A stretch of 64,000 bases of DNA, taken from Rhodobacteraceae bacterium M382 (lineage in GTDB: Bacteria; Pseudomonadota; Alphaproteobacteria; Rhodobacterales; Rhodobacteraceae). The DNA lies in contig CP081098.1 in assembly GCA_025141015.1 (NCBI GenBank), forward strand, positions 2,734,501 through 2,798,500, given 5' to 3'. The notes beneath the pieces are model-generated. The model made no database searches, had not been told where the DNA came from, and saw nothing but the letters and a program-made list of their open reading frames with translations. How positions within the stretch are numbered: the stretch's first letter is position 1; each line of letters opens with the position of its first letter. Below, in pieces: positions 28,420 to 35,599 of this stretch. The position numbers and the translations under genes were made by a program.

Positions 28420-28487
28420 CAATTATCTCCCTGCCCGTCCGGACGGACGTCTGCGTTCGGATAGGGAATGCCCCTGATCCGGGTCAT
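28419..28487 (-). CDS. Possible 22-aa upstream frame coupled to nnrS
   Basis: ATG 28487 to TGA 28419-28421, with the stop overlapping the nnrS ATG (TGATG). It lies in the leader expected downstream of the FNR-like box at 28561. There is only a weak ribosome site. The peptide is charged and unremarkable, so it may be a translational control element or chance. Confidence 0.3.
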   Translation of the reverse strand: MTRIRGIPYPNADVRPDGQGDN

Positions 28488-28560
28488 CGGCACAACCTGG
28501 CAGCAAGCTGGGACACCGATATCCTGTATATAGGAGTAAGGAATGCGGGACGCCTCGGAC

Positions 28561-28574
28561 TTAACAAAAATCAA
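28561..28574 (-). promoter_or_regulatory. FNR/NNR-like box before nnrS
   Basis: TTGATTTTTGTTAA on the minus strand: left half TTGAT, right half GTTAA. It is 145 bases from the nnrS start, farther than the other sites. A start about 41 bases downstream would give a leader of roughly 100 bases. Confidence 0.55.
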
Positions 28575-28672
28575 CTGACAGCAAATTCTCTCACGCGTGC
28601 GTGCCTATTCCTTGTGCCGAAAGCGTGCGCACCTGCGACCCTTTGGACCGCCTCACGAAATCGCGAGATCCG

Positions 28673-28686
28673 TTGACTTTTGTCAA
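28673..28686 (+). promoter_or_regulatory. Perfect FNR/NNR-type box of nirS
   Basis: TTGACTTTTGTCAA, both half-sites perfect, centred 69 bases before the nirS ATG. If the activator sits at -41.5, transcription starts near 28721 and leaves a 28-base leader with a GGAGAG ribosome site. Confidence 0.82.
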
Positions 28687-28748
28687 GGAGACCCCAGCGG
28701 CCCAGGCGCATGTTCGCACCTGCCTCACCACCCAACTGGAGAGTGATC

Positions 28749-30425
28749 ATGTCACTTGGAATCACCTACAAGAAAACTTCTCGCGCTCTCGGCGTTGGCA
28801 TTGCGATGCTGCTGGGCAGCGCCGCTGCGCCCGCGTTCGCAAATGAACCCACCCTGAGCGATGAAGCATTTGAAGCATCCAAACAGCTGTACTTTGAACA
28901 GTGTGCGGGCTGCCACGGCGTTCTGCGCAAAGGCGCAACAGGTAAAAACCTGGAACCGCATTGGAAGAAAACCGCAGCAGACGGCACCGTCACCGAAGGT
29001 GGCACGCTGAAGCTGGGCCAGGAGCGTCTTGAAAAGATTATCGCCTGGGGTACCGAAGGCGGTATGAACAACTTCTCGGACATCATGACCGAGCAAGAAA
29101 TCAAAGACATGTCCACATACATCATGATGGACCCACCTAAACCGCCAGAAATGTCGCTGGCCCAGATGATGGAAACCCGCAAGGTTTACGTCGAAGAAGC
29201 CGACTATCCGACCGAGCCAATGCACGGCCGCAACTGGGAAAACTTCTTTGTCGTCATCGAGCGTGACGCCGGTAAAGTGGCCGTTGTCGACGGCGACACC
29301 AAAGAAGTGCTTGTTCACATCCCCACCGGTTATGCGGTGCACGTTCTGAAAGCGTCCGAGCACCACAAGATCACCGAGCCTGAAAACCCCGGTCGCTTCT
29401 GGTACACCATGGGCCGTGACGGCAAGATGACCAAGATCGACCTGTGGCAGACACCGGACAAGATGTTGGTTTCCGAAGTCAAAATCGCCTATGACGCCCG
29501 CGACGTGGCCGTGTCCGGCGACGGCAAATACGTGATTGGTGGCGGTTACTGGCCTCCGCACTTTGCCATCGTTGATGCGCAGACCATGGAACCGGTCAAA
29601 GTCGTTTCGACCCGTGGTGTGAACGTCGACGGTGAATATGTCGAAGAAGCCCGCGTTGCTGCGATCTATACCACTCCCAACGAACCCACATGGATCGTTG
29701 CCGTGAAAGAGCTGGGTCAGCTGTGGCAGGTGGATTACACCGATCTCGACAACCTGAAGATCGACAAGATCGACAGCGCCAAGTTCCTGCACGACGGTTT
29801 CTTTGACCCGACAGGTCGTTACTTCCAGATCGCCGCAAACGCGTCGAACAAAATGGTTGTCGTTGACACCCAGACCCACAAACTGGAAGCCATGATCGAC
29901 ACCGCAGCTCTGCCGCACCCTGGCCCTGGCGCCAACTGGATCGACCCGAACTGTGGCCCTGTTGCAGGCACCACCCACCTGGGTGTCGGGACCGTGACTG
30001 TCTGGGGCAACGACCCTGCAAACAATCCCGACAATGCGTGGAAGGTTTGCTACGAAGTTGAAACCGACGGCCCCGGCCTGTTCGTGCGGACACACCCGAA
30101 TTCGGATTACATCTGGGCTGACCAGACCAAACACCCGGAGCCGGAAATTCAGCAGTCCGTTCAGGTCATCTCGAAAGAGACCGGCGAGATCGTAAAAACC
30201 ATCCAGGTTACCGATGTCGAAGGCAGCGCCGCTGTGCACTTTGAGTTCAACGCAGACGGCACCGAAGTTTGGGTCTCCAAATGGAACCTGTCTGACTCGC
30301 TGGAGCCAAATGGTGAAATCGTGATCTACGACGCCAAGACGCTGGAAGAAATTGGTCGCGTCAAAGGGCTTTATGCTCCGACCGGCAAATTCAACGTCTA
30401 CAACCGTTCGAACCACGTCACCTGA
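28749..30425 (+). CDS. nirS: Cytochrome cd1 nitrite reductase
   Basis: Periplasmic enzyme reducing nitrite to NO with haem c and haem d1. It has 558 residues from ATG 28749 (GGAGAG box). The Sec signal ends at AFA near residue 31. The haem c site is Cys52-x2-Cys55-His56 (CAGCH). The eight-bladed d1 propeller follows, with the typical opening GRNWENFFVVIERDAGKVAVVDG and the GGYWPPHFAIVD segment holding a d1-pocket histidine. A strong terminator at 30449 separates it from the haem d1 genes, so nirS mRNA can be made at a higher level. Electron donors could be the cupredoxin or multihaem protein encoded just downstream. Confidence 0.97.
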   Translation: MSLGITYKKTSRALGVGIAMLLGSAAAPAFANEPTLSDEAFEASKQLYFEQCAGCHGVLRKGATGKNLEPHWKKTAADGTVTEGGTLKLGQERLEKIIAWGTEGGMNNFSDIMTEQEIKDMSTYIMMDPPKPPEMSLAQMMETRKVYVEEADYPTEPMHGRNWENFFVVIERDAGKVAVVDGDTKEVLVHIPTGYAVHVLKASEHHKITEPENPGRFWYTMGRDGKMTKIDLWQTPDKMLVSEVKIAYDARDVAVSGDGKYVIGGGYWPPHFAIVDAQTMEPVKVVSTRGVNVDGEYVEEARVAAIYTTPNEPTWIVAVKELGQLWQVDYTDLDNLKIDKIDSAKFLHDGFFDPTGRYFQIAANASNKMVVVDTQTHKLEAMIDTAALPHPGPGANWIDPNCGPVAGTTHLGVGTVTVWGNDPANNPDNAWKVCYEVETDGPGLFVRTHPNSDYIWADQTKHPEPEIQQSVQVISKETGEIVKTIQVTDVEGSAAVHFEFNADGTEVWVSKWNLSDSLEPNGEIVIYDAKTLEEIGRVKGLYAPTGKFNVYNRSNHVT

Positions 30426-30448
30426 TGTGACCGGAAAGTCCAAATCGA

Positions 30449-30476
30449 GGGGCGGGCCAGGCGCCCGCCCCTTTTT
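30449..30476 (+). terminator. Rho-independent terminator of nirS
   Basis: Nine-bp perfect stem GGGGCGGGC/GCCCGCCCC with a 5-base loop, followed by five T. It lies 24 bases after the nirS stop. Confidence 0.88.
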
Positions 30477-30570
30477 GCTACTGACATGACAAATGGCGGT
30501 GTCGGGATTGCGACGACCGGGGGACACCCGGGCAAGTCAAGAAACACCCGGAATTCACCCCCCGCTCCTT

Positions 30571-30606
30571 GCAATCCAACACGCAATCCAATGCGCAATC
30601 CAACAC
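30571..30606 (+). repeat. Three tandem 12-bp repeats
   Basis: Units GCAATCCAACAC, GCAATCCAATGC, GCAATCCAACAC in direct order, 53 bases before the multihaem cytochrome gene. Units 1 and 3 are identical and unit 2 differs at two bases. The role is unknown: possibly replication slippage in non-coding DNA, or a protein site. Confidence 0.75.
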
Positions 30607-30658
30607 ATGGCGGTCACGCAAATCACCGCCCAATAGAGAGCCAAGATGGAGCCTGGAT

Positions 30659-32461
30659 ATGACCCAGACCACCGGTGCTGAACCGAAAAAACCGATCTGG
30701 AAGCGGTATTTCCTATGGGGAATGCCGATCGCCGGAATTGCCGGGGCCTTTGTTGCCGGCATCATCTTCTGGGGCGGCTTCAACACCGCCATGGAAGCCA
30801 CAAACACCAAGGACTTCTGTATCTCGTGCCACGAGATGGAGAATTTCGTCTATCAGGAATACCAGGGCACGATTCACGATGTGAACAGGTCCGGGGTCGG
30901 CGCGGTCTGTTCCGACTGCCACGTCCCCAAGGACTGGACCCACAAAATGATCCGCAAGATCAAGGCGTCCAAGGAAGTTTGGGGGAAAATCACAGGCAAG
31001 ATCAACACGCCGGAAAAATTCGACAAACACCGCCTGCAACTGGCGATGAACGAATGGGAACGAATGAAGGCCACGGATTCGGTGGAATGTCGCAACTGCC
31101 ACGATTTTGAATCGATGATGCCCGAATTCCAACGCCCCCGTGCCCGCGCGCAGCACATGAACGCGATGCAGACCGGTCAGACCTGTATCGACTGTCACAA
31201 GGGGATCGCGCACAAGAATGTGCGTGACCGCGCCGAGGACGAATACCTCGAAGCGTTGGAGGCCCCGAACCCGAAATTCGTGCGGGAAGTGCCACAGGAA
31301 TACCTGGACAGCCTCGCCCGCGTGGAAGCCAAGGAAGCCGCCGAGGCCGAAGCCGCCAAAGTTGCGAAACAGACCGAAAATGAAGCCATTCAGGCCCGGA
31401 TCGCGGCTGCCGTCGATGCCGCGCGCGAAGAAGAACGCGCATTGGCAGCAGGCGAGGCCAAGGACGATAGCGCCTCGGGCGCAGATGTTGCCCCGGGTGT
31501 GGACTGGAACGCTGTGGCGGCAACCGATCTGACCCTGTTCTACCCCGGTCAGGCGTCGTTTGAATGGGTCCAGAACGGCAAACAGCACGGTGGTGCCCGT
31601 CCGTTGACCAAAGGTGGCGATCAATGCACCACCTGTCACGCCAAGGAACTGGAAACCATCGGCAACAAGGTTGTTGCAGGCGGCGGCGGCAAAAACGATG
31701 AAGTCGAGCCCACCCCGATTCCGGGCAAACGCGGCATAATCAATGCAACCGTTCAGGCCGCTCATGATGCAGACAACCTGTATGTGCGGATGCAATGGCC
31801 GGATGCGGGCCACTTCCCCGCCCCCTTTGTCGAAGGTGGCAAGATGGACCCCGACAACCAGGTCAAGGTCGCGATGATGATCACCGGCACAGGCATCGAA
31901 TTGGGTGATCAGGTCGGCTGTTGGGCCACCTGCCACGCGGACAACACCTATATGCCGTTCGATCCGGGTGCAGAGGCGATTGCCGCCAATGGCGATGTGG
32001 CCGCTCAGCTGCAAGCCAATGACACGATCACCAAATACCTGTCCGAAAGCCGGACCAAGGTCGAAGTCAAAGGCCGCCGTGGTAAGGCCCAGGGTGGTTG
32101 GGACAAGCTGAAAACCCCCGAAGAGCTCGAGCAGCTGCTGGCTGATGGGACCTATATGGACCTGATGCGTGTCTATGCCGATGGCAGCGCCAGCAATGGG
32201 TATCTGCTGGACCGCCGGGTGCAGAATGACGGTGAAATCGCCGCCCAGGCCAGCCTGTCGGCCGGGATCTGGACCGTGGTCTTCTCGCGTCCTCTGAACT
32301 CTGGTGCTGTGGGGGATGTGCCGCTGGAAGCAGGCAAAACCTATACTGTCGGCTTTGCTATACACGATGACTATGCAGCTGCCCGTTTCCACCATGTAAC
32401 GCTGAACACCAGCTTTGCATTGGATAGCGCAGACGCCATGATTAATGTGGTCGGTCAGTAA
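30659..32461 (+). CDS. NapC/NirT tetrahaem cytochrome fused to an ethylbenzene-dehydrogenase-type haem domain
   Basis: Predicted membrane-anchored quinol-linked multihaem cytochrome, 600 residues. A transmembrane anchor (about 16-40) is followed by four NapC-type haem sites: CISCH 54, CSDCH 84, CRNCH 144, CIDCH 176. A charged Ala/Glu-rich helical linker (about 218-275) leads to a second domain with CTTCH at 323 and an unusual C-x3-CH (CWATCH) at 421, resembling PF09459 haem-binding domains. The protein may thus carry five or six haems. Context between nirS and haem d1 genes suggests electron transfer from quinol to NirS or the cupredoxin (inference). ATG 30659 is preferred; an upstream frame runs into the tandem repeats. 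A terminator follows at 32479. Confidence 0.85.
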   Translation: MTQTTGAEPKKPIWKRYFLWGMPIAGIAGAFVAGIIFWGGFNTAMEATNTKDFCISCHEMENFVYQEYQGTIHDVNRSGVGAVCSDCHVPKDWTHKMIRKIKASKEVWGKITGKINTPEKFDKHRLQLAMNEWERMKATDSVECRNCHDFESMMPEFQRPRARAQHMNAMQTGQTCIDCHKGIAHKNVRDRAEDEYLEALEAPNPKFVREVPQEYLDSLARVEAKEAAEAEAAKVAKQTENEAIQARIAAAVDAAREEERALAAGEAKDDSASGADVAPGVDWNAVAATDLTLFYPGQASFEWVQNGKQHGGARPLTKGGDQCTTCHAKELETIGNKVVAGGGGKNDEVEPTPIPGKRGIINATVQAAHDADNLYVRMQWPDAGHFPAPFVEGGKMDPDNQVKVAMMITGTGIELGDQVGCWATCHADNTYMPFDPGAEAIAANGDVAAQLQANDTITKYLSESRTKVEVKGRRGKAQGGWDKLKTPEELEQLLADGTYMDLMRVYADGSASNGYLLDRRVQNDGEIAAQASLSAGIWTVVFSRPLNSGAVGDVPLEAGKTYTVGFAIHDDYAAARFHHVTLNTSFALDSADAMINVVGQ

Positions 32462-32478
32462 ACGCCCTTAAAAAAACA

Positions 32479-32515
32479 GGCGGCCGGATCTTCCGGCCGC
32501 CCTTCCTATTTTATT
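32479..32515 (+). terminator. Terminator after multihaem cytochrome gene
   Basis: Stem GGCGGCCGGA/TCCGGCCGCC with a 3-base loop, followed by a T-rich tract (CTTCCTATTTTATTT). It lies 17 bases after the stop and 19 bases before the next start; the cupredoxin ribosome site follows it. Confidence 0.75.
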
Positions 32516-32533
32516 TGGCAAGGAGATCCGCCA

Positions 32534-32962
32534 ATGCGTCCGCCCCGTCTTCTTTCCCCCGTTCTACTGAGTGCTGCGATCTTTAGTGCGGCAGCGTTTT
32601 CCGTTTCCGCCAAAGACGTCGACAAGGCCGCCCTGTGCGCCGAGGCCGAAGAGCGCTATGTCGAGATGTTCGCGGCCCCCTCATCCGAGGCCGAAGGCGT
32701 GACAGTTGTCACCATGTACAAATACAACTTCTGCCCGGCGCAGATCACCGTTCCTGTCGGCACAACCGTGCGCTGGGTCAATGTTGACAAGCGCACCAGC
32801 CACAGCGTTTTATCTCCCGATGCAGGCATGGTGGAATCCGACCGCGCCTTTCCCGAAGAACATGTGGAATTCACGTTTCTGACCCCGGGCGATCAGAATT
32901 ACCTCTGCGGCCCACACTGGGAAACGCAAAATATGATCGGCATGGTCACCGTCACCCCGTAA
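32534..32962 (+). CDS. Periplasmic cupredoxin (plastocyanin/azurin-like)
   Basis: Small blue-copper electron carrier of 142 residues with a Sec signal ending near VSA (residues 24-26). ATG 32534 has an excellent AAGGAG box. Type 1 copper ligands can be placed: His in TSHS (about 95), Cys in NYLCGPH, His three residues later, and Met in QNMIG. The Cys-x2-His-x5-Met spacing differs from the Cys-x2-His-x4-Met of pseudoazurin and amicyanin-like proteins. Two extra cysteines (ALCAE and NFC) occur. Position between nirS and nirE suggests it feeds electrons to NirS, in place of a cytochrome c551 (none is encoded nearby). Confidence 0.78.
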   Translation: MRPPRLLSPVLLSAAIFSAAAFSVSAKDVDKAALCAEAEERYVEMFAAPSSEAEGVTVVTMYKYNFCPAQITVPVGTTVRWVNVDKRTSHSVLSPDAGMVESDRAFPEEHVEFTFLTPGDQNYLCGPHWETQNMIGMVTVTP

Positions 32963-32973
32963 GGGCCGAATTT

Positions 32974-33037
32974 GGGGGCTCTGCCCCCGCAGCCCTTGGC
33001 TGCTCCCCCGAGGTATTTCGAACCAGAAAGAAGACAG
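32974..33037 (+). repeat. GC-rich intergenic repeat element, copy A
   Basis: Starts with a GGGGG-CTCTG-CCCCC hairpin and ends with CCCCCGAGGTATTTCGAACC followed by AGAAAGAAGACAG. A second copy in opposite orientation lies at 40607-40659, sharing GAGGTATTT-N-GAACCAGAAAGAA. The pair brackets the nirE-N block. Confidence 0.72.
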
Positions 33038-33197
33038 TCCTCCCGAGTTTTCAGGGAGGTGTCACGCCACGCGGCATGAGACTCTGTTCCCCGAGCCGCG
33101 AGACCGGGTCTCTGTCATCGCATAAACCCTGGGGTGCCTGTCACGGCCGCGTCCTGGTTCGGAAAAGATGACCCAATTGCGCGAATTTTGACGTGCC

Positions 33198-33211
33198 TTG
33201 CCTTTTGTCAA
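33198..33211 (+). promoter_or_regulatory. FNR/NNR-type box of nirE operon
   Basis: TTGCCTTTTGTCAA, one mismatch in the left half. A start 41.5 bases from its centre falls at 33246, exactly the ATG of the 39-codon frame. Confidence 0.6.
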
Positions 33212-33245
33212 GGCAGCCCGCCCCGGCCCGTCCCATTCTGCCTTC

Positions 33246-33365
33246 ATGAAACACCCGGCCCCTATTCTGAAGATTTGCGCCCCTGCGGCGACTGCCCGCT
33301 TGGGGTCACATCTTTGGACAAAGGCGGCTGCCAGCCAGATTCAAGACGAGCGAGATTTGACATGA
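33246..33365 (+). CDS. Possible 39-aa upstream frame overlapping nirE
   Basis: ATG 33246 to TGA 33363-33365; the stop overlaps the nirE start as ATGA. No ribosome site is visible, and the predicted transcription start coincides with its ATG, which would make it leaderless. The peptide is Ala-rich and basic and resembles nothing I know. It may couple nirE translation to a leader, or be chance. Confidence 0.3.
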   Translation: MKHPAPILKICAPAATARLGSHLWTKAAASQIQDERDLT

Positions 33366-34138
33366 CCGGTATAGTGTACCTCATCGGCGCAGGCCCTGGA
33401 GACCCCGAGATGCTGACCCTGCGGGCCTTGCGGATGCTCAAGGATGCGGATGTTGTCGTCTATGACCGCCTGGTCAGTGAAGACATTTTGGCAATGTCCC
33501 CCGATGGCGTGGAAATGATTGCTGTGGGCAAGGCCCCCAAATGTCATTTGGCAACCCAGGATCAAATCAACGACATCCTTGTGGAACAGGCCGGAAAAGG
33601 CCGCAAGGTAGCCCGCCTCAAAGGGGGGGATCCGATGATCTTTGGTCGTGGGTCCGAAGAGGCCGCCTATCTCATGGCGCGCGGCATTGCCGTCGAATAC
33701 GCGCCCGGGATCACGGCTGCGCAGGGTGCCAGTTGTGTCACCGGTGTGCCGTTGACGCATCGCGGTTTGGCCACCGGTGTTCAATATGTCACCGGGCATC
33801 GTCAGGCCGACAAGGTTTTGGATCTGGATTGGAAACGACTGGCCAATCCTGACACGACCCTGGTTGTCTATATGGGTGTCGCCAATGTCGGTCAGATTGC
33901 CATGGGGCTGATGACTGAAAAGCTGCCGGGATCGACACCGGTCATGGCCGTGGGCCGCGCCACCACCCCCGACGAACGCCGTCTGGTGTCACGGTTGGAC
34001 AGCATTGCAACAGATGTTCGCAAAGCCGAGCTTTCTGCTCCGACCCTGTTCATCATTGGCCGCGTTGTGTCGCTCTATGCCAAAGAACCCATCACGGAAA
34101 TCGCGAGGGATCTGATGCAGGTCGGTGGTCATGCCTAG
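33362..34138 (+). CDS. nirE: Uroporphyrinogen-III C-methyltransferase NirE
   Basis: SAM-dependent enzyme making precorrin-2, the first dedicated step of haem d1 synthesis. The 258 residues from ATG 33362 match SUMT length. The N-terminal GAGPGDPEMLTLRA and KGGDPMIFGRG motifs are diagnostic, and PGITAAQGA is present. There are no CysG-type oxidase/ferrochelatase domains. A long in-frame upstream stretch is rejected because the homologous start is here. The stop overlaps nirC. First gene of nirECF-DL-GHJN under an FNR/NNR-type site. Confidence 0.93.
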   Translation: MTGIVYLIGAGPGDPEMLTLRALRMLKDADVVVYDRLVSEDILAMSPDGVEMIAVGKAPKCHLATQDQINDILVEQAGKGRKVARLKGGDPMIFGRGSEEAAYLMARGIAVEYAPGITAAQGASCVTGVPLTHRGLATGVQYVTGHRQADKVLDLDWKRLANPDTTLVVYMGVANVGQIAMGLMTEKLPGSTPVMAVGRATTPDERRLVSRLDSIATDVRKAELSAPTLFIIGRVVSLYAKEPITEIARDLMQVGGHA

Positions 34139-34448
34139 GATCATCGCCCCCAGTTTGGTGTCCCTGTGTCTTGGACTTGGCATCGCACAGGCCAGTGAAA
34201 CGGTCGATACCGATGCGTTGACCCGGCTGGTGCATCAGGATTGTGGCTCTTGCCATGGGCTTGCGCTCAAAGGTGGGTTGGGCCCGGACCTTCGATCCGA
34301 AAACCTGACACATCACAGCCCCGAATCCCTGAAATCCGTGATCCTGGACGGGATCCCGGACACCCCGATGCCACCCTGGCGTCCTCTGATGACGGACGCA
34401 GAGGCAGACTGGGTGACGCGCTATTTGTTGAAACCGGAGGTAGAATGA
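34131..34448 (+). CDS. nirC: NirC, periplasmic monohaem cytochrome c55x
   Basis: Cytochrome c of 105 residues with a Sec signal (cleaved after AQA near 22) and a haem site Cys38-x2-Cys41-His42 (CGSCH); Met in TPMPPW is the likely axial ligand. NirC is an electron carrier for NirS or for the last d1 steps. ATG 34131 overlaps the nirE stop by 8 bases; a GTG at 34125 is also possible. Overlaps nirF as ATGA. Confidence 0.85.
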   Translation: MPRIIAPSLVSLCLGLGIAQASETVDTDALTRLVHQDCGSCHGLALKGGLGPDLRSENLTHHSPESLKSVILDGIPDTPMPPWRPLMTDAEADWVTRYLLKPEVE

Positions 34449-35596
34449 AACCCCTCACCCTCTCTCTCCTCACCGCCTTGTTTGTCGCGGCCAGCCCGCT
34501 CCAGGCCGATACGATCGCGACTGGCGATCTGGGGTTGATCATCGAGCGGACCAAAGGGTCCGTTCTGTTGGTGGATCAATCCGAACGGGCAACATTGGCC
34601 CGCATCGAAGGGCTGGGGGATCTTTCCCATGCCTCGTTGGTTTATTCGCCGGACGAACGGTTTGCCTATGTGTTCGGCCGCGACGGTGGGTTGACCAAAG
34701 TCGATATCGTAACCCGCACCATCGCAAACCGCGTCGTACAGGCCGGCAATGCCATCGGTGGTGCCATCTCGGACGATGGCCAACTGGTGGCGGTGTCCAA
34801 CTATGAACCCGGTGGTGTGCGGATTTTTGACGCTGACACGCTGGAACTGGTGGCGGACATCCCCACCGACAGCAAAACCATCGGTCTGGTTGATGCACCG
34901 GGGCGCCGGTTCGTATTCACCATGTGGGACACGGGCGAGACCTGGATCGCAGATCTGTCACAGCCCGACATGCAAATCACCAAGATCACCGACATGGGCG
35001 ACCGTCCCTATGACGCGCTGATCACCGCCAATGGGCGCACTTATATCACCGGGTTGTTCGGCGAAGACGGTCTGACCGCGCTGGATCTGTGGGACGAGAC
35101 CCCGGAACCGATCCGGGTGTTGCCGAATTATGGCCGCGGTCAACAGGAAATGCCCGTCTACAAGATGCCCCACCTGGAAGGTTGGGCGTTGACCGGGTCG
35201 GAATTCGTGTTGCCAGCCGTGGGCCATCACGAGGTTCTGTGGGTCGATGCCGATACCTTGCAGGAAACCGGGCGCACACAAACCTATGGCCAGCCGGTCT
35301 TTGCCATGGCACGCCCCGATGGGCGGCAGGTCTGGGTCAATTTTGCCCATCCCCTGAATGATACGATCCAGGTGATCGACAGTGTAAGCAAAGACATCAT
35401 CCACGAATTCAAACCCGGCCCCGCCGTGTTGCACATGGAATTCACACCACGTGGGCATGAGGTCTGGCTGAGCGTGCGAGATGCCGGGAAAGTCATGATC
35501 TATGACACCCGAACCTTTGAGAAGTTGCGCGAAATCGACGCCGACAGCCCGTCCGGAATCTTCTTTACCGCGCGCGCGCACAGAACGGGGCTCTAA
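34445..35596 (+). CDS. nirF: NirF, haem d1 biosynthesis protein
   Basis: Protein of 383 residues with a Sec signal (SPLQA near 20) and a propeller similar to the d1 domain of NirS but without a cytochrome c part. Works in haem d1 assembly; in NirF of other species a conserved histidine binds the precursor. ATG 34445 overlaps the nirC stop. A longer in-frame start at 34241 lies inside nirC and is rejected. Confidence 0.93.
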   Translation: MKPLTLSLLTALFVAASPLQADTIATGDLGLIIERTKGSVLLVDQSERATLARIEGLGDLSHASLVYSPDERFAYVFGRDGGLTKVDIVTRTIANRVVQAGNAIGGAISDDGQLVAVSNYEPGGVRIFDADTLELVADIPTDSKTIGLVDAPGRRFVFTMWDTGETWIADLSQPDMQITKITDMGDRPYDALITANGRTYITGLFGEDGLTALDLWDETPEPIRVLPNYGRGQQEMPVYKMPHLEGWALTGSEFVLPAVGHHEVLWVDADTLQETGRTQTYGQPVFAMARPDGRQVWVNFAHPLNDTIQVIDSVSKDIIHEFKPGPAVLHMEFTPRGHEVWLSVRDAGKVMIYDTRTFEKLREIDADSPSGIFFTARAHRTGL

Positions 35597-35599
35597 GTC

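Larger units (their letters stand above)
28423..28748. other. nnrS-nirS divergent control region, 326 bp
   Basis: Holds two FNR/NNR-type sites, one per direction (28561-28574 and 28673-28686), separated by about 112 bases, plus the short frame before nnrS. No other gene is seen. Confidence 0.7.
32963..33361. other. Spacer before nirE, 399 bp
   Basis: Contains a family-type intergenic repeat (32974-33037), a CCTCCC/GGGAGG hairpin (33038-33060), an FNR/NNR-type site (33198-33211) and a 39-codon frame overlapping nirE. The nirE reading frame is open upstream to 33134, but that stretch is unlikely to be translated because it crosses the promoter site. Confidence 0.65.

Noticed and set aside
28752-30527. 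Minus-strand frame of 591 codons opposite nirS
   Set aside because: Shadow of nirS; the composition is not protein-like and it crosses the nirS terminator.
33134-33361. 76-residue in-frame extension of NirE with seven cysteines
   Set aside because: The family start is the ATG at 33362, and the extension would place the FNR/NNR site inside coding sequence. No ribosome site is present.
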